Source: Saccoglossus kowalevskii
Lineage: Eukaryota > Hemichordata > Enteropneusta > Harrimaniidae
Direction of reading: 5' to 3'
Assembly: GCF_000003605.2 (NCBI RefSeq)
Contig: NW_003133315.1
Location: 124,001-188,000 of the forward strand
DNA: 64,000 nt
Each line of letters begins with the position of its first letter. Within the stretch, counting starts at the first letter, position 1. The notes below the pieces were generated by a model. The model ran no database searches. It was not told the DNA's origin and saw nothing but the letters and a program-made list of their open reading frames with translations. The translations under genes were made by a program, and so were the position numbers. Of this stretch, positions 11,181 to 23,187 are shown one piece after another.

Positions 11181-11230
11181 TAAAGTTGTTCAAAGTGATT
11201 GCAAAGTTATGGAAAGTTATTGCAAAGTTC
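11181..11230 (+). repeat. Second TTGCAAAG-type subrepeat cluster, variable in number
   Basis: Five imperfect copies of an ~11-bp caaagtt word follow one another: taaagttgtt, caaagtgatt, gcaaagttat, ggaaagttat and tgcaaagttc. The third-to-fourth junction reads atggaaag, atgcaaag, atgtaaag or gtgcaaag in different units. Whole ~11-bp words are missing in several units (near 20580, 33780, 41310, 46980, 48850 and 55430), as expected for slippage or unequal exchange in a short internal repeat. Confidence 0.75.
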
Positions 11231-11847
11231 GTTGATGTATTGGTATGTATGACCTAAGTTGTTGGCATATAGAAACGCGCAGTGGTAAAGTCGAACAATT
11301 TAATAAAAGCCAGTTCAAAGCAGCATATAGATGTTTACATGAACTCACTGTAAAATGTTAGAAAACAGCATGCAATGTTCAAGTAAAAAAGCGAAGGAAA
11401 TTTTGGCGGAGTTGCTTGTATATTAAACCTAAGTCATCGTCATGACACCCCCGCAGTTAAATTTCGAAAACAATAAGTAAATGTATCGAGAATGCCTCAT
11501 AAATAAGCAGATTATCACAACAGCCAACCGAAAATTCGACAACAAACTGCTTACAAAGTTGTGAAAAGCGATTGCAAAGTGGCTTGTTTCAATCGGTATT
11601 GTTACCTGAGATATCATATTAACAATTACCATAGTTAAAAGTTCGAAAATGTGTATAAATATTTCGTGAATTGCTGTTAAATTACCGTAGTGTTACTCCG
11701 AGTAAGTAGAGGTCATAGGTCAAATATGGAAGGTACTTTGTGCCAGCGATAACGATTTTAAAACATTTAAAAACATAAAATACCCGCCAATTTGGCTTAA
11801 CTTTAAATAATTCTTGCAGCTGTATGTTTAGATGACCGCCATAAGTT

Positions 11848-11920
11848 GAAAGTAAAGCGCGATCGGGCGTGGTTAGTACTTGCATGGGAGACTCCCTGAG
11901 TAAATGAGCCATTGATTTTT
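11848..11920 (+). pseudogene. 5S rRNA-like core, copy 13 (class B)
   Basis: Core identical to copy 12 by eye, with the gccataagttg lead-in shared by copies 12, 13, 14, 21 and 22. It differs upstream (attcttgcagc). Confidence 0.78.
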
Positions 11921-12785
11921 CTTTCATCACACTCACACACATAGTAAAGATATAAGGCAACGCTCCTGCATCCTTCCTTACTGTGATGGCAATTATTTAT
12001 AGTGGACTTTTTGTAACTATTTTAATTAAGGAAAAGTTTTCAAATTCCTTCTAATTTTCTAGAACAAGTTGTAGATGCTGTCGGTACGTAGTAGGTTTTA
12101 AGATGTTAACACACCGTGTAAAGTTGTTCAAAGTGATTGCAAAGTTATGGAAAGTTATTGCAAAGTTCGTTGATGTATTGGTATGTATGACCTAAGTTGT
12201 TGGCATATAGAAACGCGCAGTGGTAAAGTCGAACAATTTAATAAAAGCCAGTTCAAAGCAGCATATAGATGTTTACATGAACTCACTGTAAAATGTTAGA
12301 AAACAGCATGCAATGTTCAAGTAAAAAAGCGAAGGAAATTTTGGCGGAGTTGCTTGTATATTAAACCTAAGTCATCGTCATGACACCCCCGCAGTTAAAT
12401 TTCGAAAACAATAAGTAAATGTATCGAGAATGCCTCATAAATAAGCAGATTATCACAACAGCCAACCGAAAATTCGACAACAAACTGCTTACAAAGTTGT
12501 GAAAAGCGATTGCAAAGTGGCTTGTCTCAATCGGTATTGTTACCTGAGATATCATATTAACAATTACCATAGTTAAAAGTTCGAAAATGTGTATAAATAT
12601 TTCGTGAATTACTGTTAAATTACCGTAGTGTTACTCCGAGTAAGTAGAGGTCATAGGTCAAATATGGAAGGTACTTTGTGCCAGCGATAACGATTTTAAA
12701 ACATTTAAAATCATAAAATACCCGCCAATTTGGCTTAACTTTAAATAATTCATGCAGCTGTATGTTTAGATGACCGCCATAAGTT

Positions 12786-12858
12786 GAAAGTAAAGCGCGA
12801 TCGGGCGTGGTTAGTACTTGCATGGGAGACTCCCTGAGTAAATGAGCCATTGATTTTT
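12786..12858 (+). pseudogene. 5S rRNA-like core, copy 14 (class B)
   Basis: Standard core with the gccataagttg lead-in. The spacer before the next copy is short (931 bp) because of an indel cluster near 13160-13290. Confidence 0.78.
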
Positions 12859-13154
12859 CTTTCATCACACTCACACACATAGTAAAGATATAAGGCAACG
12901 CTCCTGCATCCTTCCTTACTGTGATGGCAATTATTTATAGTGGACTTTTTGTAACTATTTTAATTAAGGAAAAGTTTTCAAATTCCTTCTAATTTTCTAG
13001 AACAAGTTGTAGATGCTGTCGGTACGTAGTAGGTTTTAAGATGTTAACACACCGTGTAAAGTTGTTCAAAGTGATTGCAAAGTTATGGAAAGTTATTGCA
13101 AAGTTCGTTGATGTATTGGTATGTATGACCTAAGTTGTTGGCATATAGAAACGC

Positions 13155-13295
13155 GCAGTGGGTAAAGTCGAACAATTTATAAAAGCCAGTTCAAGCAGCA
13201 TATAGATGTTTACATGACTCACTGTAAAATGTAGAAACAGCATGCAATGTTCAGTAAAAAGCGAAGGAAATGTTGGCGGAGTTGCTTGTATATTA
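13155..13295. other. Cluster of one-base losses, probable sequence-quality defect
   Basis: About eight single-base changes, mostly losses in short homopolymers (aatttataaaag, gttcaagcagc, catgactcac, atgtagaaac, gttcagtaaa), fall within 140 bp in copy 15's leader, with clean sequence on both sides. Neighbouring units are intact here, which suggests consensus error. Confidence 0.6.
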
Positions 13296-13716
13296 AACTA
13301 ATTCATCGTCATGACACCCCCGTAGTTAAATTTCGAAAACAATAAGTAAATGTATCGAGAATGCCTCATAAATAAGCAGATTATCACAACAGCCAACCGA
13401 AAATTCAACAACAAACTGCTTACAAAGTTGTGAAAAGCGATTGCAAAGTTGCTTGTTTCAATCGGTATTGTTACCTGAGATATCATATTAACAATTACCA
13501 TAGTTAAAAGTTCGAAAATGTGTATAAATATTTCGTGAATTGCTGTTAAATTACCGTAGTGTTACTCCGAGTAAGTAGAGGTCATAGGTCAAATATGGAA
13601 GGTACTTTGTGCCAGCGATAACGATTTTAAAACATTTAAAAACATAAAATACCCGCCAATTTGGCTTAACTTCAAATAATTCATGTAGCTCTATGTTTAG
13701 ATGACCGCCAAAAGTT

Positions 13717-13789
13717 GAAAGTAAAGCGCGATCGGGCGTGGTTAGTACTTGCATGGGAGACTCCCTGAGTAAATGAGCCATTGATTTTT
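13717..13789 (+). pseudogene. 5S rRNA-like core, copy 15 (class B)
   Basis: Standard class B core, gctctatg lead-in, with catgtagctc upstream as in copies 8, 9 and 16. The unit leader before it is rich in one-base losses, but the core is clean. Confidence 0.78.
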
Positions 13790-14653
13790 CTTTCATCACA
13801 CTCACACACATAGTAAAGATATAAGGCAACGCTCCTGCATCCTTCCTTACTGTGATGGCAATTATTTATAGTGGACTTTTTGTAACTATTTTAATTAAGG
13901 AAAAGTTTTCAAATTCGTTCTAATTTTCTAGAACAAGTTGTAGATGCTGTCGGTACGTAGTAGGTTTTAAGATGTTAACACACCGTGTAAAGTTGTTCAA
14001 AGTGATTGCAAAGTTATGGAAAGTTATTGCAAAGTTCGTTGATGTATTGGTATGTATGACCTAAGTTGTTGGCATATAGAAACGCGCAGTGGTAAAGTCG
14101 AACAATTTAATAAAAGCCAGTTCAAAGCAGCATATAGATGTTTACATGAACTCACTGTAAAATGTTAGAAAACAACATGCAATGTTCAAGTAAAAAGCGA
14201 AGTAAATTTTGGCGGAGTTGCTTGTATATTAAACCTAAGTCATCGTCATGACACCCCCGCAGTTAAATTTCGAAAACAATAAGTAAATGTATCGAGAATG
14301 CCTCATAAATAAGCAGATTATCACAACAGCCAACCGAAAAATCGACAACAAACTGCTTACAAAGTTGTGAAAAGCGATTGCAAAGTTGCTTGTTTCAATC
14401 GGTATTGTTACCTGAGATATCATATTAACAATTACCATAGTTAAAAGTTCGAAAATGTGTATAAATATTTCGTGAATTGCTGTTAAATTACCGTAGTGTT
14501 ACTCCGAGTAAGTAGAGGTCATAGGTCAAATATGGAAGGTACTTTGTGCCAGCGATAACGATTTTAAAACATTTAAAAACATAAAATAGCCGCCAATTTG
14601 GCTTAACTTCAAATAATTCATGTAGCTCTATGTTTAGATGACCGCCAAAAGTT

Positions 14654-14726
14654 GAAAGTAAAGCGCGATCGGGCGTGGTTAGTACTTGCATGGGAGACTC
14701 CCTGAGTAAATGAGCCATTGATTTTT
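14654..14726 (+). pseudogene. 5S rRNA-like core, copy 16 (class B)
   Basis: Standard class B core. The unit leader carries the acaacatgcaatg marker otherwise linked to A-B dimers, here without a class A neighbour. Confidence 0.78.
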
Positions 14727-15590
14727 CTTTCATCACACTCACACACATAGTAAAGATATAAGGCAACGCTCCTGCATCCTTCCTTACTGTGATGGCAATT
14801 ATTTATAGTGGACTTTTTGTAACTATTTTAATTAAGGAAAAGTTTTCAAATTCCTTCTAATTTTCTAGAACAAGTTGTAGATGCTGTCGGTACATAGTAG
14901 GTTTTAAGATGTTAACACACCGTGTAAAGTTGTTCAAAGTGATTGCAAAGTTATGGAAAGTTATTGCAAAGTTCGTTGATGTATTGGTATGTATGACCTA
15001 AGTTGTTGGCATATAGAAACGCGCAGTGGTAAAGTCGAACAATTTAATAAAAGCCAGTTCAAAGCAGCATATAGATGTTTACATGAACTCATTGTAAAAT
15101 GTTAGAAAACAGCATGCAATGTTCAAGTAAAAAAGCGAAGGAAATGTTGGCGGAGTTGCTTGTATATTAAACCTAATTCATCGTCATGACACCCCCGTAG
15201 TTAAATTTCGAAAACAATAAGTAAATGTATCGAGAATGCCTCATAAATAAGCAGATTATCACAACAGCCAACCGAAAATTCGACAACAAACTGCTTACAA
15301 AGTTGTGAAAAGCGATTGCAAAGTTGCTTGTTTCAATCGGTATTGTTACCTGAGATATCATATTAACAATTACCATAGTTAAAAGTTCGAAAATGTGTAT
15401 AAATATTTCGTGAATTGCTGTTAAATTACCGTAGTGTTACTCCGAGTAAGTAGAGGTCATAGGTCAAATATGGAAGGTACTTTGTGCCAGCGATACGATT
15501 TAAAACATTTAAAAACATAAAAATACCCGCCAATTTGGCTTAACTTTAAATAATTCATGCAGCTGTATGTTTAGATGACCGCCAAAAGTT

Positions 15591-15663
15591 GAAAGTAAAG
15601 CGCGATCGGGCGTGGTTAGTACTTGCATGGGAGACTCCCTGAGTAAATGAGCCATTGATTTTT
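15591..15663 (+). pseudogene. 5S rRNA-like core, copy 17 (class B)
   Basis: Standard class B core. Several one-base changes about 70-100 bp upstream (15493-15530) shift the spacing by one base. Confidence 0.78.
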
Positions 15664-16528
15664 CTTTCATCATACTCACACACATAGTAACGATATAAGG
15701 CAACGCTCCTGCATCCTTCCTTACTGTGATGGCAATTATTTATAGTGGACTTTTTGTAACTATTTTAATTAAGGAAAAGTTTTCAAATTCCTTCCAATTT
15801 TCTAGAACAAGTTGTAGATGCTGTCGGTACGTAGTAGGTTTTAAGATGTTAACACACCGTGTAAAGTTGTTCAAAGTGATTGCAAAGTTATGCAAAGTTA
15901 TTGCAAAGTTCGTTGATGTATTGGTATGTATGACCTAAGTTGTTGGTATATAGAAACGCGCAGTGGTAAAGTCGAACAATTAAATAAAAGCCAGTTCAAA
16001 GCAGCCTATAGATGTTTACATGAACTCACTGTAAAATGTTAGAAAACAACATGCAATGTTCAAGTAAAAAAGCGAAGGAAATTTTGGCGGAGTTGCTTGT
16101 ATTTTAAACCTAAGTCATTGTCATGACACCCCCGCAGTTAAATTTCGAAAACAATAAATAAATGTATCGAAAATGCCCCATAAATAAGCAGATTATCACA
16201 ACAGCCAACCGAAAATTCGACAACAAACTGCTTACAAAGTTGTGAAAAGTGATTGCAAAGTTGCTTGTTTCAATCGATATTGTTACCTGAGATATCATAT
16301 TAACAGTTTACCATAGTTAAAAGTTCGAAAATGTGTATAAATATTTCGTGAATTGCTGTAAAATTACCGTAGTATTACTCCAAGTACGTAGAGGTCATAG
16401 GTCAAATATAAAAGGTACTTTGTGCCAGCGATAACGATTTTAAAACATTCAAAAACATGAAATACCCGCCAATTCGACTTAACTTTATATAATTCATGCA
16501 GCTGTGTGTTTAGGTGACCGCCAAATGT

Positions 16529-16601
16529 TAAAGTAAAGCGCGATCGGGCGTGGTTAGTATTTGCATGGGAGACTCTCTGAGTAAATGAGCCATTGATTTT
16601 T
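16529..16601 (+). pseudogene. 5S rRNA-like core, copy 18 (A/B mosaic, diverged)
   Basis: The lead-in taggtgaccgccaaatgtt mixes A and B states. The core reads gttagtatttg and gactctctgag. The terminal T run is nine long, the longest in the window, and begins within the stated end. The whole unit (about 15960-16680) carries more private changes than its neighbours, so it looks like an older or less homogenised copy. Confidence 0.72.
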
Positions 16602-17466
16602 TTTTCATCACACTCACACACATAGTAAAGATATAAGGCAACGCTCCTGCATCCTTCCTTACTGTGATGGCAATTATTTATAGTGGACTTTTTGTAACTA
16701 TTTTAATTAAGGAAAAGTTTTCAAATTCCTTCTAATTTTCTAGAACAAGTTGTAGATGCTGTCGGTACGTAGTAGGTTTTAAGATGTTAACACACCGTGT
16801 AAAGTTGTTCAAAGTGATTGCAAAGTTATGGAAAGTTATTGCAAAGTTCGTTGATGTATTGGTATGTATGACCTAAGTTGTTGGCATATAGAAACGCGCA
16901 GTGGTAAAGTCGAACAATTTAATAAAAGCCAGTTCAGAGCAGCATATAGATGTTTACATGAACTCACTGTAAAATGTTAGAAAACAGCATGCAATGTTCA
17001 AGTAAAAAAGCGAAGGAAATTTTGGCGGAGTTGCTTGTATATTAAACCTAAGTCATCGTCATGACACCGCCGCAGTTAATTTTCGAAAACAATAAGTAAA
17101 TGTATCGAGAATGCCTCATAAATAAGCAGATTATCACAACAGCCAACCGAAAATTCGACAACAAACTGCTTACAAAGTTGTGAAAAGCGATTGCAAAGTG
17201 GCTTGTTTCAATCGGTATTGTTACCTGAGATATCATATTAACAATTACCATAGTTAAAAGTTCGAAAATGTGTATAAATATTTCGTGAATTGCTGTTAAA
17301 TTACCGTAGTGTTACTCCGAGTAAGTAGAGGTCATAGGTCAAATATGGAAGGTACTTTGTGCCAGCGATAACGATTTTAAAACATTTAAAAACATAAAAT
17401 ACCCGCCAATTTGGCTTAACTTCAAATAATTCATGCAGCTGTATGTTTAGATGGCCGCCAAAAGTT

Positions 17467-17539
17467 GAAAGTAAAGCGCGATCGGGCGTGGTTAGTACTT
17501 GCATGGGAGACTCCCTGAGTAAATGAGCCATTGATTTTT
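17467..17539 (+). pseudogene. 5S rRNA-like core, copy 19 (class B)
   Basis: Standard core with gatggccgcc upstream. Just downstream, tcatcacatcacactc shows a 5-bp tandem duplication unique to this unit. The 10-bp block is present, giving the 953-bp spacing to copy 20. Confidence 0.77.
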
Positions 17540-18419
17540 CTTTCATCACATCACACTCACACACATAGTAAAGATATAAGGCAACGCTCCTGCATCCTTC
17601 CTTACTGTGATGGCAGTTATTTATAGTGGAAAATCGTGGACTTTTTGTAACTATTTTAATTAAGGAAAAGTTTTCAAATTCCTTCTAATTTTCTAGAACA
17701 AGTTGTAGATGCTGTCGGTACGTAGTAGGTTTTAAGATGTTAACACACCGTGTAAAGTTGTTCAAAGTGATTGCAAAGTCATGGAAAATTATTGCAAAGT
17801 TCGTTGATATATTGTTATGTATGACCTAAGTTGTTGGCATATAGAAACGCGCAGTGGTAAAGTCGAACAATTTAATAAAAGCCAGTTCAAAACAGCATAT
17901 AGATGTTTACATGAACTCACTGTAAAATGTTAGAAAACAGCATGCAATGTTCAAGTAAAAAAGCGAAGAAAATTTTGGCGGAGTTGCTTGTATATTAAAC
18001 CTAAGTCATCGTCATGACACCCCCGCAGTTAAATTTCGAAAACAATAAGTAAATGTATCGAGAATGCCTCATAAATAAGCAGATTATCACAACAGCCAAC
18101 CGAAAATTCGACAACAAACTGCTTACAAAGTTGTGAAAAGCGATTGCAAAGTGGCTTGTTTCAATCGGTATTGTTACCTGAGATATCATATTAACAATTA
18201 CCATAGTTAAAAGTTCGAAAATGTGTATAAATATTTCGTGAATTGCTGTTAAATTACCGTAGTGTTACTCCGAGTAAGTAGAGGTCATAGGTCAAATATG
18301 GAAGGTACTTTGTGCCAGCGATAACGATTTTAAAACATTTAAAAACATAAAATACCCGCCAATTTGGCTTAACTTTAAATAATTCATGCAGCTGTATGAT
18401 TAGATGACCGCCAAAAGTT

Positions 18420-18492
18420 GAAAGTAAAGCGCGATCGGGCGTGGTTAGTACTTGCATAGGAGTCTCCCTGAGTAAATGAGCCATTGATTTTT
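18420..18492 (+). pseudogene. 5S rRNA-like core, copy 20 (class B)
   Basis: Class B with gtatgattagatg upstream and box C as cataggagtctccc, two changes in the GGGAGAC block. Confidence 0.72.
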
Positions 18493-19355
18493 CTTTCATC
18501 ACACTCACACACATAGTAAAGATATAAGGCAACGCTCCTGCATCCTTCCTTACTGTGATGGCAATTATTTATAGTGGACTTTTTGTAACTATTTTAATTA
18601 AGGAAAAGTTTCAAATTCCTTCTAATTTTCTAGAACAAGTTGTAGATGCTGTCGGTACGTAGTAGGTTTTAAGATGTTAACACACCGTGTAAAGTTGTTC
18701 AAAGTGATTGCAAAGTTATGGAAAGTTATTGCAAAGTTCGTTGATGTATTGGTATGTATGACCTAAGTTGTTGGCATATAGAAACGCGCAGTGGTAAAGT
18801 CGAACAATTTAATAAAAGCCAGTTCAGAGCAGCATATAGATGTTTACATGAACTCACTGTAAAATGTTAGAAAACAGCATGCAATGTTCAAGTAAAAAAG
18901 CGAAGGAAATTTTGGCGGAGTTGCTTCTATATTAAACCTAAGTCATCGTCATGACACCCCGCAGTTAAATTTCGAAAACAATAAGTAAATGTATCGAGAA
19001 TGCCTCATAAATAAGCAGATTATCACAACAGCCAACCGAAAATTCGACAACAAACTGCTTACAAAGTTGTGAAAAGCGATTGCAAAGTGGCTTGTTTCAA
19101 TCGGTATTGTTACCTGAGATATCATATTAACAATTACCATAGTTAAAAGTTCGAAAATGTGTATAAATATTTCGTGAATTGCTGTTAAATTACCGTAGTG
19201 TTACTCCGAGTAAGTAGAGGTCATAGGTCAAATATGGAAGGTACTTTGTGCCAGCGATAACGATTTTAAAACATTTAAAAACATAAAATACCCGCCAATT
19301 TGGCTAAACTTTAAATAATTCATGCAGCTGTATGTTTAGATGACCGCCATAAGTT

Positions 19356-19428
19356 GAAAGTAAAGCGCGATCGGGCGTGGTTAGTACTTGCATGGGAGAC
19401 TCCCTGAGTAAATGAGCCATTGATTTTT
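19356..19428 (+). pseudogene. 5S rRNA-like core, copy 21 (class B)
   Basis: Standard core with the gccataagttg lead-in. With copy 22 it repeats the state of copies 12-14, about 7.5 kb earlier. Confidence 0.78.
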
Positions 19429-20293
19429 CTTTCATCACACTCACACACATAGTAAAGATATAAGGCAACGCTCCTGCATCCTTCCTTACTGTGATGGCAA
19501 TTATTTATAGTGGACTTTTTGTAACTATTTTAATTAAGGAAAAGTTTTCAAATTCCTTCTAATTTTCTAGAACAAGTTGTAGATGCTGTCGGTACGTAGT
19601 AGGTTTTAAGATGTTAACACACCGTGTAAAGTTGTTCAAAGTGATTGCAAAGTTATGGAAAGTTATTGCAAAGTTCGTTGATGTATTGTTATGTATGACC
19701 TAAGTTGTTGGCATATAGAAACGCGCAGTGGTAAAGTCGAACAATTTAATAAAAGCCAGTTCAAAGCAGCATATAGATGTTTACATGAACTCACTGTAAA
19801 ATGTTAGAAAACAGCATGCAATGTTCAAGTAAAAAAGCGAAGGAAATTTTGGCGGAGTTGCTTGTATATTAAACCTAAGTCATCGTCATGACACCCCCGC
19901 AGTTAAATTTCGAAAACAATAAGTAAATGTATCGAGAATGCCTCATAAATAAGCAGATTATCACAACAGCCAACCGAAAATTCGACAACAAACTGCTTAC
20001 AAAGTTGTGAAAAGCGATTGCAAAGTGGCTTGTTTCAATCGGTATTGTTACCTGAGATATCATATTAACAATTACCATAGTTAAAAGTTCGAAAATGTGT
20101 ATAAATATTTCGTGAATTGCTGTTAAATTACCGTAGTGTTACTCCGAGTAAGTAGAGGTCATAGGTCAAATATGGAAGGTACTTTGTGCCAGCGATAACG
20201 ATTTTAAAACATTTAAAAACATAAAATACCCGCCAATTTGGCTTAACTTTAAATAATTCATGCAGCTGTATGTTTAGATGACCGCCATAAGTT

Positions 20294-20366
20294 GAAAGTA
20301 AAGCGCGATCGGGCGTGGTTAGTACTTGCATGGGAGACTCCCTGAGTAAATGAGCCATTGATTTTT
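20294..20366 (+). pseudogene. 5S rRNA-like core, copy 22 (class B)
   Basis: Standard core with the gccataagttg lead-in. The downstream TTGCAAAG cluster has lost one 11-bp word, giving 927-bp spacing. It ends the long class B run. Confidence 0.78.
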
Positions 20367-21220
20367 CTTTCATCACACTCACACACATAGTAAAGATATA
20401 AGGCAACGCTCCTGCATCCTTCCTTACTGTGATGGCAATTATTTATAGTGGACTTTTTGTAACTATTTTAATTAAGGAAAAGTTTTCAAATTCCTTCTAA
20501 TTTTCTAGAACAAGTTGTAGATGCTGTCGGTACGTAGTAGGATTTAAGATGTTAACACACCGTGTAAAGTTGTTCAAAGTGATTGCAAAGTTATTGCAAA
20601 GTTCGTTGATGTATTGGTATGTATGACCTAAGTTGTAGGCATATAGAAACGCGCAGTGGTAAAGTCGAACAATTTAATAAAAGCCAGTTCAAAACAGCAT
20701 ATAGATGTTTACATGAACTGACTGTAAAGTGTTAGAAAAAAGCATGCAATGTTCAAGGGAAAAAGCGAAGGAAATGTTGGCGGAGTTGCTTGTATATTAA
20801 ACCTAAGTCATTGTCATGTCACCCCGCAGTTAAATTTCGAAAACAATAAGTAAATATATCGAGAATGCCTCATAAATAAGCAGATTATCACAACAGCTAA
20901 ACGAAAATTCGACAACAAACTGCTTACAAAGTTGTGAAAAGCGATTGCAAAGTTGCTTGTTTCAATCGGTATTGTTATCTGAGATATCATATTAACAATT
21001 ACCATAGTTAAAAGTTCGAAAATGTGTATAAATATTTCGTGAATTGTTGTTAAATTACCGCAGTGTTACTCCAAGTAAGTAGAGGTCATAGGTCAAATAT
21101 CGAAGGTACTTTGTGCCAGCGATAATGATGTTAAAACATTTAAAAACATGAAATACCCGCCAATTCGGATTAACTTTAAATAATTCATGCAGCTGTGTGT
21201 TTAGGTGAACGCCAAATGTT

Positions 21221-21293
21221 TAAAGTAAAGCGCGATCGGGCGTGGTTAGTACTTGCATGGGAGACTCCCCGAGTAAATGAGCCATTGATTTTT
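21221..21293 (+). pseudogene. 5S rRNA-like core, copy 23 (class A)
   Basis: Class A with ccccgag, followed by a unit with the acaacatgcaatg marker. This is another instance of the A-B dimer seen at copies 5-6. Confidence 0.75.
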
Positions 21294-22167
21294 CTTTCAT
21301 CACACTCACACACATAGTAAAGATATAAGGCAACGCTCCTGCATCCTTCCTTACTGTGATGGCAGTTATTTATAGTGGAAAATCGTGGACTTTTTGTATC
21401 TATTTTAATTAAGGAAAAGTTTTCAAATTCCTTCTAATTTTCTAGAACAAGTTGTAGATGCTGACGGTGCGTAGTAGGTTTTAAGATGTTAACACACCGT
21501 GTAAAGTTGTTCAAAGTGATTGCAAAGTTATGCAAAGTTATTGCAAAGTTCGTTGATGTATTGGTATGTATGACCTAAGTTGTTGGCATATAGAAACGCG
21601 CAGTGGTAAAGTCGAACAATTTAATAAAAGCCAGTTCAAAGCAGCATATAGATGTTTACATGAACTCACTGTAAAATGTTAGAAAACAACATGCAATGTT
21701 CAAGTAAAAAGCGAAGTAAATTTTGGCGGAGTTGCTTGTATATTAAACCTAAGTCATCGTCATGACACCCCCGCAGTTAAATTTCGAAAACAATAAGTAA
21801 ATGTATCGAGAATGCCTCATAAATAAGCAGATTATCACAACAGCCAACCGAAAATTCGACAACAAACTGCTTACAAAGTTGTGAAAAGCGATTGCAAAGT
21901 TGCTTGTTTCAATCGGTATTGTTACCTGAGATATCATATTAACAATTACCATAGTTAAAAGTTCGAAAATGTGTATAAATATTTCGTGAATTGTTGTAAA
22001 ATTACCGTAGTGTTACTCCGAGTAAGTAGAGGTCATAGGTCAAATATGGAAGGTACTTTGTGCCAGCGATAACGATTTTAAAACATTTAAAAACATAAAA
22101 TACCCGCCAATTTGGCTTAACTTTAAATAATTCATGCAGCTGTATGTTTAGATGACCGCCAAAAGTT

Positions 22168-22240
22168 GAAAGTAAAGCGCGATCGGGCGTGGTTAGTACT
22201 TGCATGGGAGACTCCCTGAGTAAATGAGCCATTGATTTTT
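22168..22240 (+). pseudogene. 5S rRNA-like core, copy 24 (class B, A-like spacer)
   Basis: Standard class B core, but the downstream spacer has class A states: gcagttattta, the 10-bp block and ctgacgg. A crossover or conversion breakpoint probably lies just 3' of the core. Confidence 0.77.
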
Positions 22241-23114
22241 CTTTCATCACACTCACACACATAGTAAAGATATAAGGCAACGCTCCTGCATCCTTCCTTA
22301 CTGTGATGGCAGTTATTTATAGTGGAAAATCGTGGACTTTTTGTATCTATTTTAATTAAGGAAAAGTTTTCAAATTCCTTCTAATTTTCTAGAACAAGTT
22401 GTAGATGCTGACGGTACGTAGTAGGTTTTAAGATGTTAACACACCGTGTAAAGTTGTTCAAAGTGATTGCAAAGTTATGCAAAGTTATTGCAAAGTTCGT
22501 TGATGTATTGGTATGTATGACCTAAGTTGTTGGCATATAGAAACGCGCAGTGGTAAAGTCGAACAATTTAATAAAAGCCAGTTCAAAGCAGCATATAGAT
22601 GTTTACATGAACTCACTGTAAAATGTTAGAAAACAACATGCAATGTTCAAGTAAAAAGCGAAGTAAATTTTGGCGGAGTTGCTTGTATATTAAACCTAAG
22701 TCATCGTCATGACACCCCCGCAGTTAAATTTCGAAAACAATAAGTAAATGTATCGAGAATGCCTCATAAATAAGCAGATTATCACAACAGCCAACCGAAA
22801 ATTCGACAACAAACTGCTTACAAAGTTGTGAAAAGCGATTGCAAAGTTGCTTGTTTCAATCGGTATTGTTACCTGAGATATCATATTAACAATTACCATA
22901 GTTAAAAGTTCGAAAATGTGTATAAATATTTCGTGAATTGTTGTAAAATTACCGTAGTGTTACTCCGAGTAAGTAGAGGTCATAGGTCAAATATGGAAGG
23001 TACTTTGTGCCAGCGATAACGATTTTAAAACATTTAAAAACATAAAATACCCGCCAATTTGGCTTAACTTTAAATAATTCATGCAGCTGTATGTTTAGAT
23101 GACCGCCAAAAGTT

Positions 23115-23187
23115 TAAAGTAAAGCGCGATCGGGCGTGGTTAGTACTTGCATGGGAGACTCCCTGAGTAAATGAGCCTTTGATTTTT
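23115..23187 (+). pseudogene. 5S rRNA-like core, copy 25 (B with A-like box A flank)
   Basis: Upstream is class B (gatgaccgccaaaag), but the core begins tttaaagtaaagc as in class A. The 3' part reads gagcctttga. It may be a short conversion tract or a single g-to-t change. Confidence 0.75.

Larger units (their letters stand above)
10352..11289 (+). repeat. Reference satellite unit (copy 12, class B, 938 bp)
   Basis: This unit represents the commonest form. In order it holds: a leader beginning gtcgaacaattt; a first cluster of TTGCAAAG-like words (10611-10648); a TATAAATA word (10716-10723); a stretch with aggtcataggtcaaa; the 5S-like region (about 10850-10982); a short CA-rich tract (10990-11004); the site where the 10-bp class indel falls (about 11061); a stretch with a tctaga (XbaI) site; the ggtacgtagtagg stretch; and a second TTGCAAAG cluster (11181-11230). 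Copies 10 to 14 around it have almost the same structure at 938-bp spacing. The spacer resembles no gene I know. The start point is arbitrary because the array is circularly permutable. Confidence 0.9.

Noticed and set aside
10910-11289. 5S-derived SINE (SINE3 type) as origin of the unit
   Set aside because: A 5S head with Pol III boxes would fit, but I see no A-rich or simple-repeat tail, no LINE-like 3' end and no target-site duplication. The T-run directly after the 5S part argues for a gene-plus-spacer origin. A search against SINE libraries would decide.
10352-11289. CENP-B box or other known centromere motif
   Set aside because: TTCG and CCCG words occur, but none fits the nTTCGnnnnAnnCGGGn pattern on either strand by eye. 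A centromeric role cannot be claimed.
11270-11295. tRNA-like A or B box (gcgcagtggtaaagtcgaac; gttcgaaa elsewhere)
   Set aside because: The words resemble tRNA promoter boxes only loosely, the spacing between them is wrong and no cloverleaf can be drawn.
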